40,105 nt of DNA from Pseudomonadota bacterium. GTDB lineage: Bacteria; Desulfobacterota; WTBG01; CAIYCZ01; CAIRTM01. The stretch spans positions 1 through 40,105 of the forward strand of contig JAHEEI010000004.1 of the NCBI GenBank assembly GCA_024640785.1, read 5' to 3'. The position numbers were made by a program, and so were the translations under genes. Position 1 is the stretch's first letter. Each line of letters begins with the position of its first letter. The notes beneath the pieces are model-generated. The model was not told the DNA's origin, ran no database searches, and saw only the letters and a program-made list of their open reading frames with translations. Shown one piece after another: positions 25,317-33,139 of the stretch.

Positions 25317-27773
25317 ATGACCTCTCCTTCTTGTTGTGAGAACCTAATAGATGTTGCGGTACCCCTTCCTCTGTATAACAGTTTTACATATCAGTATCCT
25401 TCTAAGCTTAAAGATAGGCTTCGTATCGGTATGCGTGTTCTGGTTCCGTTTGGAAGGAGATGCTTAACAGGATATGTTGTCGGTTTTCCTCAAAAGAGGC
25501 AGGTAGATAAGGTTAAAGAGATATATGATCTTCTAGATGACGAGCCGCTATTTAATGAAGAGGACTTAAAGTTTTACAGATGGATTTCAGATTATTACTA
25601 TCACCCTTTTGGAGAGACTATAAAAACAGCGCTTCCAGGCGGCATCAATACGGAGTTTAAGAGTGTTGTTTCAATTACTGAGAGGGGGAAAATTTTTTTA
25701 TCTGAGCCGCCAAAAGATTTTTCCGGGATAACGGTTCTTCAGGAACTGAATAAACGTAAAGAAACCTCATTTAAATATCTTGAAAAGAATTTAGGAAGGG
25801 AAAAACTTAACTATGATATCCGGACCCTGAGTGAGCAGGGTCTAATTGAATGTTTTGTAAAGCAGAAGGGAACTGCCAGGATAAAGAAAGAGAAATGGTT
25901 TTCTGTTGTTGGCAGCTTGGGCGATATAAGTTTAAGATCAAAAAAACAGCATGAGATTTTTTCTTTTATTCTAGAAAAAGAAGTTGTTTCTGAAGTGTTT
26001 TTAAATGAGGTTTTTGGGAATTGTTCGTCACAGCTTAAATCACTTGTGGAAAAAGGGTTTATAAATGTTGAAGCTCGGGAAATATTCAGGAGACCGAAAA
26101 TAAATGATAAAAATTTTGTTGAGCCGATTAACCGTCTTACCTCTGATCAGTCAGCCGTTCTTAGACGGTTGGAACCGGAGATAAAACTGAAAAAGTATTT
26201 TCCGTTGTTACTCCATGGTGTAACCGGTTCCGGAAAAACAGAAGTTTATTTAAAGGTTATGGAGAAGGTACTTAAGGCGGGAAGACAGTGCCTTTATCTG
26301 GTTCCCGAAATATCGCTTACTACCCAGCTTTGGGACCGTATCAGTTCCAGATTAAATTTTCCTATCGCAATGCTTCACAGCAGCCTTACCGATACGGAGA
26401 GGTTTGATGCATGGAGAATGATAGCAAGAGGAGACATAAAGATAGTGCTTGGTGCACGATCTGCTGTATTTGCGTCCTTTCTTAATCTGGGAGCAGTTAT
26501 TGTTGATGAAGAACATGACCCGTCATATAAACAAGATGAAAAACTCCGTTATAACGCAAGAGATCTCTCGCTTCTAAAGGGTAAACTTGCCGATGCGGTG
26601 GTTATTTTAGGCTCCGCAACACCTTCCATTGAATCATATCATAACGCATTAAAGAAAAAGTATATGCTGGGCAAGCTGCCGAAAAGGGTTGAAGGCCGGA
26701 AGCTTCCGGAGGTTCGGATAATTGATATGCGGATAGAAAAGACCCTGAAAAAGAAGGGAGGCGGGATTCTTTCGAAAGCCTTAAAAGATGCTTTAACAAA
26801 GAGACTTAAAGCTGGTGAACAGAGTCTTCTCTTTTTGAACCGCAGAGGATTTTCATCGGCATATATATGTCAGGAATGCGGGCATGTTTTCAAGTGCCCA
26901 AACTGTGATGTTTCTCTGGTCCACCATATGAACAAAAAAAAATTGTGCTGTCACTATTGCAATTTTTCATTTCCTGTTCCGGAGGAGTGTCCCGAATGCA
27001 AAAGCTATTTTCTTGTTCCTACCGGCTGGGGAACGGAGCGTCTGGAAAAAGAGATACGCAGTATTTTCCCTGAGGCAAGAACCGCGCGTATGGACAGGGA
27101 TACAACTGAAAAAAAAGGTGATTCAGGGAAAATTATTAGAGAAGTCTATGATGGCAGGATTGATGTTCTTCTCGGAACACAGATGATTGTTAAAGGATAT
27201 CATCTTCCCAATATTACTCTGGTCGGTGTGGTCAACGCAGACCAGTCTCTTAACTTTCCGGACTATCATGCCGGGGAAAGAACTTTCCAGCTTTTAACTC
27301 AGGTTGCTGGAAGGGCGGGGAGGGGTGAGGTTAAAGGGGAAGTCATTATTCAGACATATAACCCGGATCATTACAGTCTGGCCTGTTCGCAACGACATGA
27401 TTTTGAAGGTTTCTATAAGATGGAAATAGGGTTTAGAAAAGAGCCTGGTTATCCTCCTTATAAAAAGATAATTAACCTCCGGTTTGACAGTACCAGCCGG
27501 ATTCGTGTGGAAACATGTGCAAGAGAATCAGGTATCTTTGCGAGGCAGCTGCTTTCAAGCAGCGATGATTTCAAAACCGTTGAAATTCTTGGGCCCGCAA
27601 GTGCTTTGTGGGAAAAGATCAAAGGACGCTACAGGTATCAGATGCTTGTTAAGGGGTCTAATTTAAAGTGCCAGAGGCTTTTTGTGTCAAAGCTGATGGC
27701 GCACTGCAGCGGCAAGGCTAAAACACAGGGTGTAAGGCTTACAGTTGATGTGGACCCTCTTTTTATTGCCTGA
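25317..27773 (+). CDS. priA: Primosomal protein N' (replication restart helicase)
   Basis: An 818-residue 3'-5' DNA helicase that reloads the replicative helicase at stalled forks. Seen: N-terminal DNA-binding region (VDVAVPLPLYNSFTYQYP-like start, about residues 10-30), Walker A HGVTGSGKTE (about 301-310), DEEH box in IVDEEHDPSYKQDE (about 397-410), motif GSATPS, and a zinc-binding region with eight cysteines in CxxC pairs (CQECGHVFKCPNC, CCHYC, CPECK; about 517-562). The C-terminal helicase motifs LGTQMIVKGY and QVAGRAGRG follow. It is somewhat longer than the 730-residue E. coli protein, mainly in the N-terminal half. The ATG at 25317 lies 94 bp after the pyrophosphorylase gene; it converges with ftsZ with a 10-bp gap. 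Confidence 0.96.
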   Translation: MTSPSCCENLIDVAVPLPLYNSFTYQYPSKLKDRLRIGMRVLVPFGRRCLTGYVVGFPQKRQVDKVKEIYDLLDDEPLFNEEDLKFYRWISDYYYHPFGETIKTALPGGINTEFKSVVSITERGKIFLSEPPKDFSGITVLQELNKRKETSFKYLEKNLGREKLNYDIRTLSEQGLIECFVKQKGTARIKKEKWFSVVGSLGDISLRSKKQHEIFSFILEKEVVSEVFLNEVFGNCSSQLKSLVEKGFINVEAREIFRRPKINDKNFVEPINRLTSDQSAVLRRLEPEIKLKKYFPLLLHGVTGSGKTEVYLKVMEKVLKAGRQCLYLVPEISLTTQLWDRISSRLNFPIAMLHSSLTDTERFDAWRMIARGDIKIVLGARSAVFASFLNLGAVIVDEEHDPSYKQDEKLRYNARDLSLLKGKLADAVVILGSATPSIESYHNALKKKYMLGKLPKRVEGRKLPEVRIIDMRIEKTLKKKGGGILSKALKDALTKRLKAGEQSLLFLNRRGFSSAYICQECGHVFKCPNCDVSLVHHMNKKKLCCHYCNFSFPVPEECPECKSYFLVPTGWGTERLEKEIRSIFPEARTARMDRDTTEKKGDSGKIIREVYDGRIDVLLGTQMIVKGYHLPNITLVGVVNADQSLNFPDYHAGERTFQLLTQVAGRAGRGEVKGEVIIQTYNPDHYSLACSQRHDFEGFYKMEIGFRKEPGYPPYKKIINLRFDSTSRIRVETCARESGIFARQLLSSSDDFKTVEILGPASALWEKIKGRYRYQMLVKGSNLKCQRLFVSKLMAHCSGKAKTQGVRLTVDVDPLFIA

Positions 27774-27783
27774 GTTTTAAAAG

Positions 27784-28914
27784 CTACATTGCCTGCTGGT
27801 TTCTCACAAATGTCGGTATGTCATAAGTGTTATCTTCTCCAAATTCACCGATGATGGTGCCTATTTTGGTAACATTCTGATTTTCTTCCCTGTAAGCGGG
27901 TGTTACAGGGGGCTCCTCTGCTTTCGTCTCAGGTTCTTCTTTTTCTGCTTTTATATTTTCGAAACCAGTGGCAATAACCGTTATCTGAAAGTTGTCTGCC
28001 ATTGATTCGTCTATTACAGCTCCAAAAATAATATTTGCATCTTCATGGGCTTTAAGCTGTATAAATTCGGTCGCTTCCTGAAGGTCGGCAAAAGTAAGAG
28101 ATTTGCTGCCGGTGATATTGACCAAGATGCCTTTAGCGCCCTTGATGGAAATATCGTCAAGGAGAGGGTTTGAAATTGCTTTCTGGGCGGCTTCTGCCGC
28201 TCTGTTTTCACCGCTGTGCTCACCTATTCCCATGAAAGCCATTCCCGTACTGGCCATTATTGTTTTAACATCTGCAAAATCAAGGTTAATAAGCCCCGGA
28301 ACGTTTATCAGGTCAGAGATGGATTTTATGGCATGGAGAAGAACTTCATCAGCCATCTTAAATCCCTGCAGAAGAGATATGGTTTTGCCGGAGATGCTGA
28401 AAAGTTTTTCGTTGGGGATAACGATAAGAGAGTCCACATGTTTTTTGAGCTGTTTAAGGCCCTCTTCCGCAACGTAACTTCTTGACTTTCCTTCAAAGGC
28501 AAATGGTTTTGTTACTACACCAACGGTTAAAACGCCTAGTTCTTTTGCTATTTCTGCAATGACAGGTGCAGCCCCGGTTCCGGTTCCTCCGCCCATTCCT
28601 GCCGCGATAAACAGCATGTCTGCTCCTTCCAGATTTCGCTTTATTTCTTCTTTGTTTTCAGTTGCTGCGTCTCTGCCGATTTCGGGTTTTGCTCCCGCCC
28701 CAAGACCTTTAGTGATGTTTTCTCCGATCTGTATCTTTATTGGAGATGTGCTGCCGTCAAGTGCCTGTCGGTCAGTATTGGCAACAATGAACTCAATACT
28801 GTTAAGATTTGAGCTGAGCATTGTGTTGACCGCGTTGCAGCCCGCGCCCCCTACTCCTAATACTTTAATGCTTGCCCCCAGGGTGTTGTTGTTTTGTTCA
28901 AATTGAAAGCCCAT
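27784..28914 (-). CDS. ftsZ: Cell division protein FtsZ
   Basis: A 376-residue tubulin-like GTPase that builds the division ring. Seen: VLGVGGAGCNAVN (residues 18-30), the tubulin signature GGGTGTG (108-114), GVVTKPFAFEG, the T7-loop region INLDFADVKTIM, and a C-terminal linker rich in Glu/Pro that ends in the conserved peptide YDIPTFVRNQ, the binding site for FtsA and other partners. All GTPase elements are intact. Neither ftsA, ftsQ nor mur genes flank it: it converges with priA, and a ribbon-helix-helix gene lies 69 bp upstream on the same strand. GGGGGAG precedes the ATG, a good ribosome site. Confidence 0.97.
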   Translation of the reverse strand: MGFQFEQNNNTLGASIKVLGVGGAGCNAVNTMLSSNLNSIEFIVANTDRQALDGSTSPIKIQIGENITKGLGAGAKPEIGRDAATENKEEIKRNLEGADMLFIAAGMGGGTGTGAAPVIAEIAKELGVLTVGVVTKPFAFEGKSRSYVAEEGLKQLKKHVDSLIVIPNEKLFSISGKTISLLQGFKMADEVLLHAIKSISDLINVPGLINLDFADVKTIMASTGMAFMGIGEHSGENRAAEAAQKAISNPLLDDISIKGAKGILVNITGSKSLTFADLQEATEFIQLKAHEDANIIFGAVIDESMADNFQITVIATGFENIKAEKEEPETKAEEPPVTPAYREENQNVTKIGTIIGEFGEDNTYDIPTFVRNQQAM

Positions 28915-28983
28915 GATTGCTCCCCCTTATGTTTATAGTTAAAAAAAAGTTTGTTTTGTTCTTAATCAATCAAGTTAGTTAAA

Positions 28984-29232
28984 TTAAATTTTATAAGCGT
29001 CTTTTATTGCATCAATTATCATGGTGGTCATTGGTTTTTCAAGCTCTGCGGATTTTATTTTTAATGACCGGTGTATTTCCTTCGGCAGCATAAGGGTAAA
29101 TTTCTTCTCCAGGGGATAATGGATTTCCCTCGGCCTCCCTACTTTTTTGTGGGGCGCTGCCTGATTTTTTTCTTCAGTTTCTCCGGATGTTTTGTCCAGA
29201 GACGGTGCTGAAGCAGCCTTCTTTTTTACCAT
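28984..29232 (-). CDS. Small ribbon-helix-helix DNA-binding protein with AT-hook-like segment
   Basis: An 82-residue basic protein. Residues 1-30 are a flexible Lys/Ala/Ser tail; VGRPRE (31-36) resembles an AT hook (GRP core). Residues 44-80 have the ribbon-helix-helix plan: a beta strand KFTLMLPKEI, then two helices HRSLKIKSAELEK and TTMIIDAIKDAYK. Proteins of this type act as dimeric repressors or partition-type regulators. It stands 69 bp upstream of ftsZ on the same strand and could be co-transcribed with it. No toxin gene is next to it, so it does not look like an antitoxin. Two direct repeats at 29228-29256 overlap its start and could be its operator (inference). Confidence 0.7.
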   Translation of the reverse strand: MVKKKAASAPSLDKTSGETEEKNQAAPHKKVGRPREIHYPLEKKFTLMLPKEIHRSLKIKSAELEKPMTTMIIDAIKDAYKI

Positions 29233-29256
29233 ATTAATAATTTAAACCATATTAAT
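29228..29256. repeat. Direct repeats ACCATATTAAT at the start of the RHH gene
   Basis: Two identical 11-mers, 29228-29238 and 29246-29256, are spaced 18 bp start to start. The first covers the start codon of the ribbon-helix-helix gene. Spacing close to two helical turns fits a cooperative dimer operator, but the region is very AT-rich and chance is possible. Confidence 0.4.
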
Positions 29257-29535
29257 TATATTAACATTAAAACATAAAAATTATACAAACAATAATAACG
29301 TAAATACTATTTATAGGAATTATAATATAAAAACAGCTTTGTCAACCCAAAAATGAGCCCCTCCTAATATTTTTTATTTGTGCAGGAGTTATTTTATCGC
29401 GGATTAATATGTTGCTTATGTTAGAGTTTTGTTATAAATCGAGGTAATCATGCTATTTTTCGGGTAAAAATAAAATATAATTTTATAAATATTATAAAAT
29501 ATGATAATTAATTTATAATTTGTTATGCTATTGAT
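29257..29535. other. AT-rich intergenic region upstream of ftsZ-RHH and PilZ genes
   Basis: About 280 bp, with long A/T runs and no gene. It must contain divergent promoters. TATAAT-like hexamers are abundant, so none can be singled out. Confidence 0.4.
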
Positions 29536-30807
29536 ATGCTAGAAAATGTCAGGGATAGGACAATGTTGCTTCTAGGATTTATGCTTCCGTGTGCATTTAT
29601 AATTTTATTTGCAGCAGAACCTGTTTGTGCAGAAGGCATCCTCGACCAGATAGGGTGGAGAAATCCAAGCAGAAAAGACCCTAGGTTTGTAATGGTACTG
29701 GGAATAATGATTGTATTTATATTTTTCATGGTTTACCGTGCCTGGCTTGATACGAGAGATAAAATTGAAAAAAGAAGAATAAGGCGGGAAGAAGAAGCAC
29801 TGTCAAGAAAGGAATTTGTAATAAGAAGGAGAATGTCCCGGCTTAACGAAAGAGAAGCAGCGCTTTTGTTGTCCATGCTGAAAAACAAAAAAATTTCAAA
29901 AATTCATACGGTATTTGAATCGGTCGAACTTTTCGAAAGCTGTATTGATCGAGAAATTAGGGACCTTACATTAAGAAGAGAGCTACCGGAGAAAAAAAAA
30001 GAAAAAGGAATGACGCTTATGTCCTTAAGGGAAAAACTTGGTTACGGTAATCTGCCAAGTTCTGTTCCCCTTGTTTCGACACGTAATATTACTGCAGGTC
30101 AGACCGGGTCAGTTTACGGAAAAAGTGTTAAAGTACCCGGCCGTATGGTTCTTATGATAAACAGGGCAGAGATAATAGAGGCCGGTCCTTTTGACTTCAA
30201 GTTGAATTATGATCCTCAAAAAGAAAAGGCCTGTAATTTTCTTTCCGGTGAAAAAGTAATCTTTTCATTTGCAAGAGAGGGAGATGCCAGATATAGGGTC
30301 GTTTTAACTGTTTTAGGGCCCGGACTTCCCGGCATGATTAAACTGCAGCACTCATCCAGCCTGAAACGAAGTCAGTCAAGAGTTGACTTTCGTTTTAAGA
30401 CAGTCATGCCGGTTAAAGGCAGGCTTTTTAAAAAATCCACCATGAGTAGTGATGCTGAAACCGTAGAAGGAGAACCCTTTATAATCAATACCTGCACCAT
30501 AAGTGGAGGAGGGCTAAGCTTTATTCATGATAAGGTCTTGGGAGCAGGTGATTTGCTTAAGGTGAATTTTGATATTCTTAGTGCCTCATTTTCTGATATT
30601 TCTTTAAAGATTCTTTATGCATTACCCTATAACAAAGAATTGAAAGGTTATAAATATCATGCACAGTTTGTTGATGTCGAAAATGCGACACAGGAACGGA
30701 TTGTAAAGCATCTTTTTGAAATGGAGCGCAGACAGAGGATTGGTGAGGTTTTTGTAGAGGAAGCGGAAGCGGAAGAGCTTGATGATGGTATATATACAGT
30801 AAATTAG
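29536..30807 (+). CDS. Membrane-anchored PilZ-domain protein (possible c-di-GMP receptor)
   Basis: A 423-residue protein. It has a hydrophobic signal-like segment at residues 10-31 and a second helix at about 53-70 (VMVLGIMIVFIFFMVYRAW), followed by a basic, charged region (75-150). A PilZ-N/YcgR-like beta domain is suggested from about 190 to 270. The PilZ domain follows: RSQSR (about 278-282) fits the RxxxR c-di-GMP motif, and TISGGG (about 321-326) occupies the (D/N)xSxxG position with threonine instead of Asp/Asn. That substitution may weaken binding. Known of the family: PilZ proteins turn c-di-GMP level into effects on flagella, pili or polysaccharide. No partner genes are next to it. 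The ATG at 29536 is the best start. Confidence 0.72.
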   Translation: MLENVRDRTMLLLGFMLPCAFIILFAAEPVCAEGILDQIGWRNPSRKDPRFVMVLGIMIVFIFFMVYRAWLDTRDKIEKRRIRREEEALSRKEFVIRRRMSRLNEREAALLLSMLKNKKISKIHTVFESVELFESCIDREIRDLTLRRELPEKKKEKGMTLMSLREKLGYGNLPSSVPLVSTRNITAGQTGSVYGKSVKVPGRMVLMINRAEIIEAGPFDFKLNYDPQKEKACNFLSGEKVIFSFAREGDARYRVVLTVLGPGLPGMIKLQHSSSLKRSQSRVDFRFKTVMPVKGRLFKKSTMSSDAETVEGEPFIINTCTISGGGLSFIHDKVLGAGDLLKVNFDILSASFSDISLKILYALPYNKELKGYKYHAQFVDVENATQERIVKHLFEMERRQRIGEVFVEEAEAEELDDGIYTVN

Positions 30808-31173
30808 GATATGATCAAAACAGAAGACAAAACAAAAAACAGTTTCTAAATGAATTTTAAGAGTTACGGCGACAGGCTGAAAGTATGAAAACACTTGCTG
30901 CAAAAAATATTGTGGAGAGAGTTAAAAGTGCGGTGAAGTTTGGAATTGCTGATCCTGACCTGTGGACAAAATAATTTTCTTTGATCCAGTTTATTTCTGT
31001 GAATGAAAACTAAGTATATATGCATGCTTCCCCTATTTAAAATCTCATCTTTTCCTTTGATAATTTTAAGTTGCGGGAGTTAAAATAAAATTTTATGTAA
31101 GGACTAATTGTAATTTTTAAGTATGGTAGAGTTGGTTTTTAGTGAGCTTAAATAATTTAATAAAGGAGTTTTA
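30808..31173. other. Intergenic region between PilZ and bilin-reductase-like genes
   Basis: About 365 bp. A 29-codon open frame (30885-30974, MKTLAAKNIVERVKSAVKFG and nine more residues) is the only coding-like stretch; its ribosome site is weak and I do not call it a gene. AAAGGAG near 31163 serves the next gene. No terminator hairpin stands out. Confidence 0.4.
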
Positions 31174-31899
31174 ATGATGCCAGAAAAATTCACGTTTCCC
31201 TCCTATGAAGACAGGATGATGGAAATTCTCAACAAGTTCGGTCTGAAAAAAATGGAAACCTACAAGGGAAAAGATATAACAAAGCTCTGGGACATGAAGG
31301 GCGGGGGGCTTGTCTGGAGCTATAAGTATCTTTATACAGCGCCTAAGATTGAAAAGATTATTTTCAGTGTGCAATCCTTTCGAGACAAACTAATGTGCTA
31401 TACAACAAGTGTCTGGCCTGAAGATGACTATGCATTTCCAATCTATTCCTCTTTCTGGGCTGAAAGCGCAAAGGGAAGCTATATGCTTATAGACCTGTAT
31501 CCGCAGGCAGACTGTATTGTTGATTTGCCGTATATGGAACGTTATCTGGACCCTCTGGAGGATGCGTACGATAAGGGGCTTAAGAACTTTTCTGAAAGAG
31601 GAACCCGTGATCCCAACTGGTGGCGTGCTTTTTCATCGCCTTATGCACTGACTGCTGATTTTGGTCCAAGCACAAAGGAGACCCAGGAGAACATCTTAAG
31701 CCTTGCAACCGACTACCTTAAAATTTATTATGATCTCTGGGAAAAAGATGAACCCGCTGATGCCGTATATTTGGAACGACTGCATGAACGTAAGCAGGCG
31801 ATTCGTCAGAATCTGAAAGACAAAGATCCTGGCGGCCTCATGCTGGAAAATTCCGTGGGTCATGAGTTGACGGAACTGACGCTGGAGGTACTTTTTTAG
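31174..31899 (+). CDS. Ferredoxin-dependent bilin reductase-like protein (divergent)
   Basis: A 241-residue soluble protein starting at ATGATG behind AAAGGAG. By memory of the family (PcyA, HY2, PebA/B), the plan matches: a central strand pair with AFPIYSSFW (87-95) and SYMLIDLYPQ (102-111), the aromatic AFSSPYAL (152-159), and a C-terminal KDPGGLMLEN (217-226), a conserved G229 and a VLF end. In PcyA the substrate pocket uses Glu76, His88 and Asp105; in an ungapped comparison these positions are S65, T77 and F94 here, so the usual proton donors seem absent. The family reduces bilins with ferredoxin electrons. In a non-phototroph, the substrate is unknown; an ancestral or side-branch activity on a linear or macrocyclic tetrapyrrole is conceivable. 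It is followed by a broken TIGR04076-type gene, DUF3795 and an Fe-S flavoprotein. Confidence 0.55.
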   Translation: MMPEKFTFPSYEDRMMEILNKFGLKKMETYKGKDITKLWDMKGGGLVWSYKYLYTAPKIEKIIFSVQSFRDKLMCYTTSVWPEDDYAFPIYSSFWAESAKGSYMLIDLYPQADCIVDLPYMERYLDPLEDAYDKGLKNFSERGTRDPNWWRAFSSPYALTADFGPSTKETQENILSLATDYLKIYYDLWEKDEPADAVYLERLHERKQAIRQNLKDKDPGGLMLENSVGHELTELTLEVLF

Positions 31900-32002
31900 G
31901 AAGGAGTATTACTGTTAATCTGAATTAATAAGTTGACTGACTGAAAGTTTTGTAATAATGGCTGATTAGGAGCTAATTGAAGATTTTTGAAATGATAAAA
32001 AC

Positions 32003-32624
32003 ATGAACGATGATGATGTTGTTTCCCGAATAATGGCTGTTGTTAACCGCTATTATCAGGAGGCAACCATCACAGAAGTTTCATGCAGCTGTCCCTAGGT
32101 CACTGTAAAGAAAACAGGTTCAAGGTTACCAGCATGAACAGTGACGGCTTGTGCGGAGGAATGTACCAGGCTGTCCACAGCCAGATCGTTATCTGTCACC
32201 ATGACGGAGAAATACAATGGGGAAAAGAGCCCGGTTCGCATAGTGGGATATGCCCGGAAGGTGTGGTACATCTTGATGTTAAGCGGAAGGCAAAAGAGAA
32301 CAGGTCTTTTTTCAGGACAGGGACAAAGATTGTTGAAATGACCAGCAAGGGATTTTCGGGTATTGACAATTTCAGGATATACCTTGAAGTAATAAGTATT
32401 GCTAATAATTGTGTCTGGGGACACCGGGAAGGCGAAAGGCTGGAGCTTGATGTTTTCAATGTGGGGACCTGCTTCGGTTTTATGTATCGTGGGATTTATC
32501 ATTATATGACCCTACTTCTTTCAGGGGTGGGCTTGTCTGGGAGGGTGTCAGCAACATTGTGCAGGGCTGCTGTCCGGACCCGTTTAACCAGCTTACTTAT
32601 TGTCTGGTAAGAGAAGAGAGATAA
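32003..32624 (+). pseudogene. Tandem TIGR04076-type gene broken by two frameshifts
   Basis: Three frames together encode one protein of about 205 residues with two copies of a TIGR04076-like domain. Part one (ATG 32003 to about 32095) ends ITEVSCSCP; the next part continues in another frame with LGHCKENRFKVTSMNSDGLC, restored by adding one C to the CCC at 32093-32095. The middle frame runs through the first domain (CGGMYQAV ... DGEIQWGKEP ... GICPEGVVHLDVKR) and the second (NNCVWGHREGERLELD ... TCFGFMYRGIYHYMTLL). Near 32515-32521 the frame changes once more, giving FRGGLVWEGVSNIVQGCCPD and PFNQLTYCLVREER to the TAA at 32622-32624. Both lesions equal loss of one base. TIGR04076 proteins are Cys-containing and uncharacterised. 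It may be a true pseudogene or carry two sequencing errors in short homopolymers. Confidence 0.65.
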
Positions 32625-32646
32625 ACGGGTAGCATATATAATTGGT

Positions 32647-32676
32647 AAAAAGGTGTCTTAAAGGGCACCTTTTTTA
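32647..32676 (+). terminator. Rho-independent terminator
   Basis: AAAAAGGTGTC (32647-32657) pairs with GGGCACCTTTTT (to about 32675) with one G-T wobble and a 6-nt loop; the right arm ends in a T-run. It closes the transcript of the frameshifted gene and perhaps of the bilin-reductase-like gene. Confidence 0.8.
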
Positions 32677-32771
32677 TGGGTAAAATAGAGGTTAAAATAT
32701 TTATTGTTTTTTAATCTTTCCGTAACATAATTTTTGCTTCTTGGTTTTTTAATTATTTAATGGAGGATGCT

Positions 32772-33107
32772 ATGGGAAAAATGACTTCACGCTGTGGCCT
32801 TGTGTGTACAGCCTGTCCAGCCTATATTGCCACGAAGGAAGATGATGATAAAAAAAGGGCGGAAGTGGCCGAATTGTGGTCAGAACAGTTTAGCATGGAG
32901 ATTAAGTCTGAAGATGTGAACTGTGTCGGTTGTCTTGCCGAGGGTGTGCACAGCAGCTATTGCGGGATGTGTGAAATAAGGAAATGTGCGATTGAAAAAG
33001 GGCTTGAGAGCTGTGGGTTATGTGATGATTATGCCTGTGAAAAACTTGAACCCGTACTTTCTATGGAGCCTTCCTGCAGAGAGAATCTGGAGAATATTAG
33101 AGATTAA
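32772..33107 (+). CDS. DUF3795 Cys-rich protein
   Basis: A 111-residue protein from the ATG at 32772, chosen because GGAGG at 32762-32766 lies just upstream; an ATG at 32760 overlaps that site and would add four residues. It has about a dozen cysteines in clusters: SRCGLVCTACPAYIA near the N-terminus, NCVGCLAEG, CGMCEIRKCA and CGLCDDYACE. This pattern is that of DUF3795, suspected to bind metal or Fe-S clusters; no function is established. It is 32 bp upstream of an Fe-S flavoprotein gene and is probably co-transcribed with it, so it may act as its redox partner or share a stimulus (inference). Confidence 0.82.
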   Translation: MGKMTSRCGLVCTACPAYIATKEDDDKKRAEVAELWSEQFSMEIKSEDVNCVGCLAEGVHSSYCGMCEIRKCAIEKGLESCGLCDDYACEKLEPVLSMEPSCRENLENIRD

Positions 33108-33139
33108 TATAAATTAAAAGAATATCGGAGACATTTAAG

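Noticed and set aside
28984-29232. Antitoxin of a type II toxin-antitoxin pair.
   Set aside because: No toxin-sized gene lies next to it; its neighbours are ftsZ and a 300-bp gap.
30885-30974. A 29-codon open frame between the PilZ and bilin-reductase-like genes.
   Set aside because: Weak ribosome site, no recognised motif and no independent support; noted in the gap entry only.
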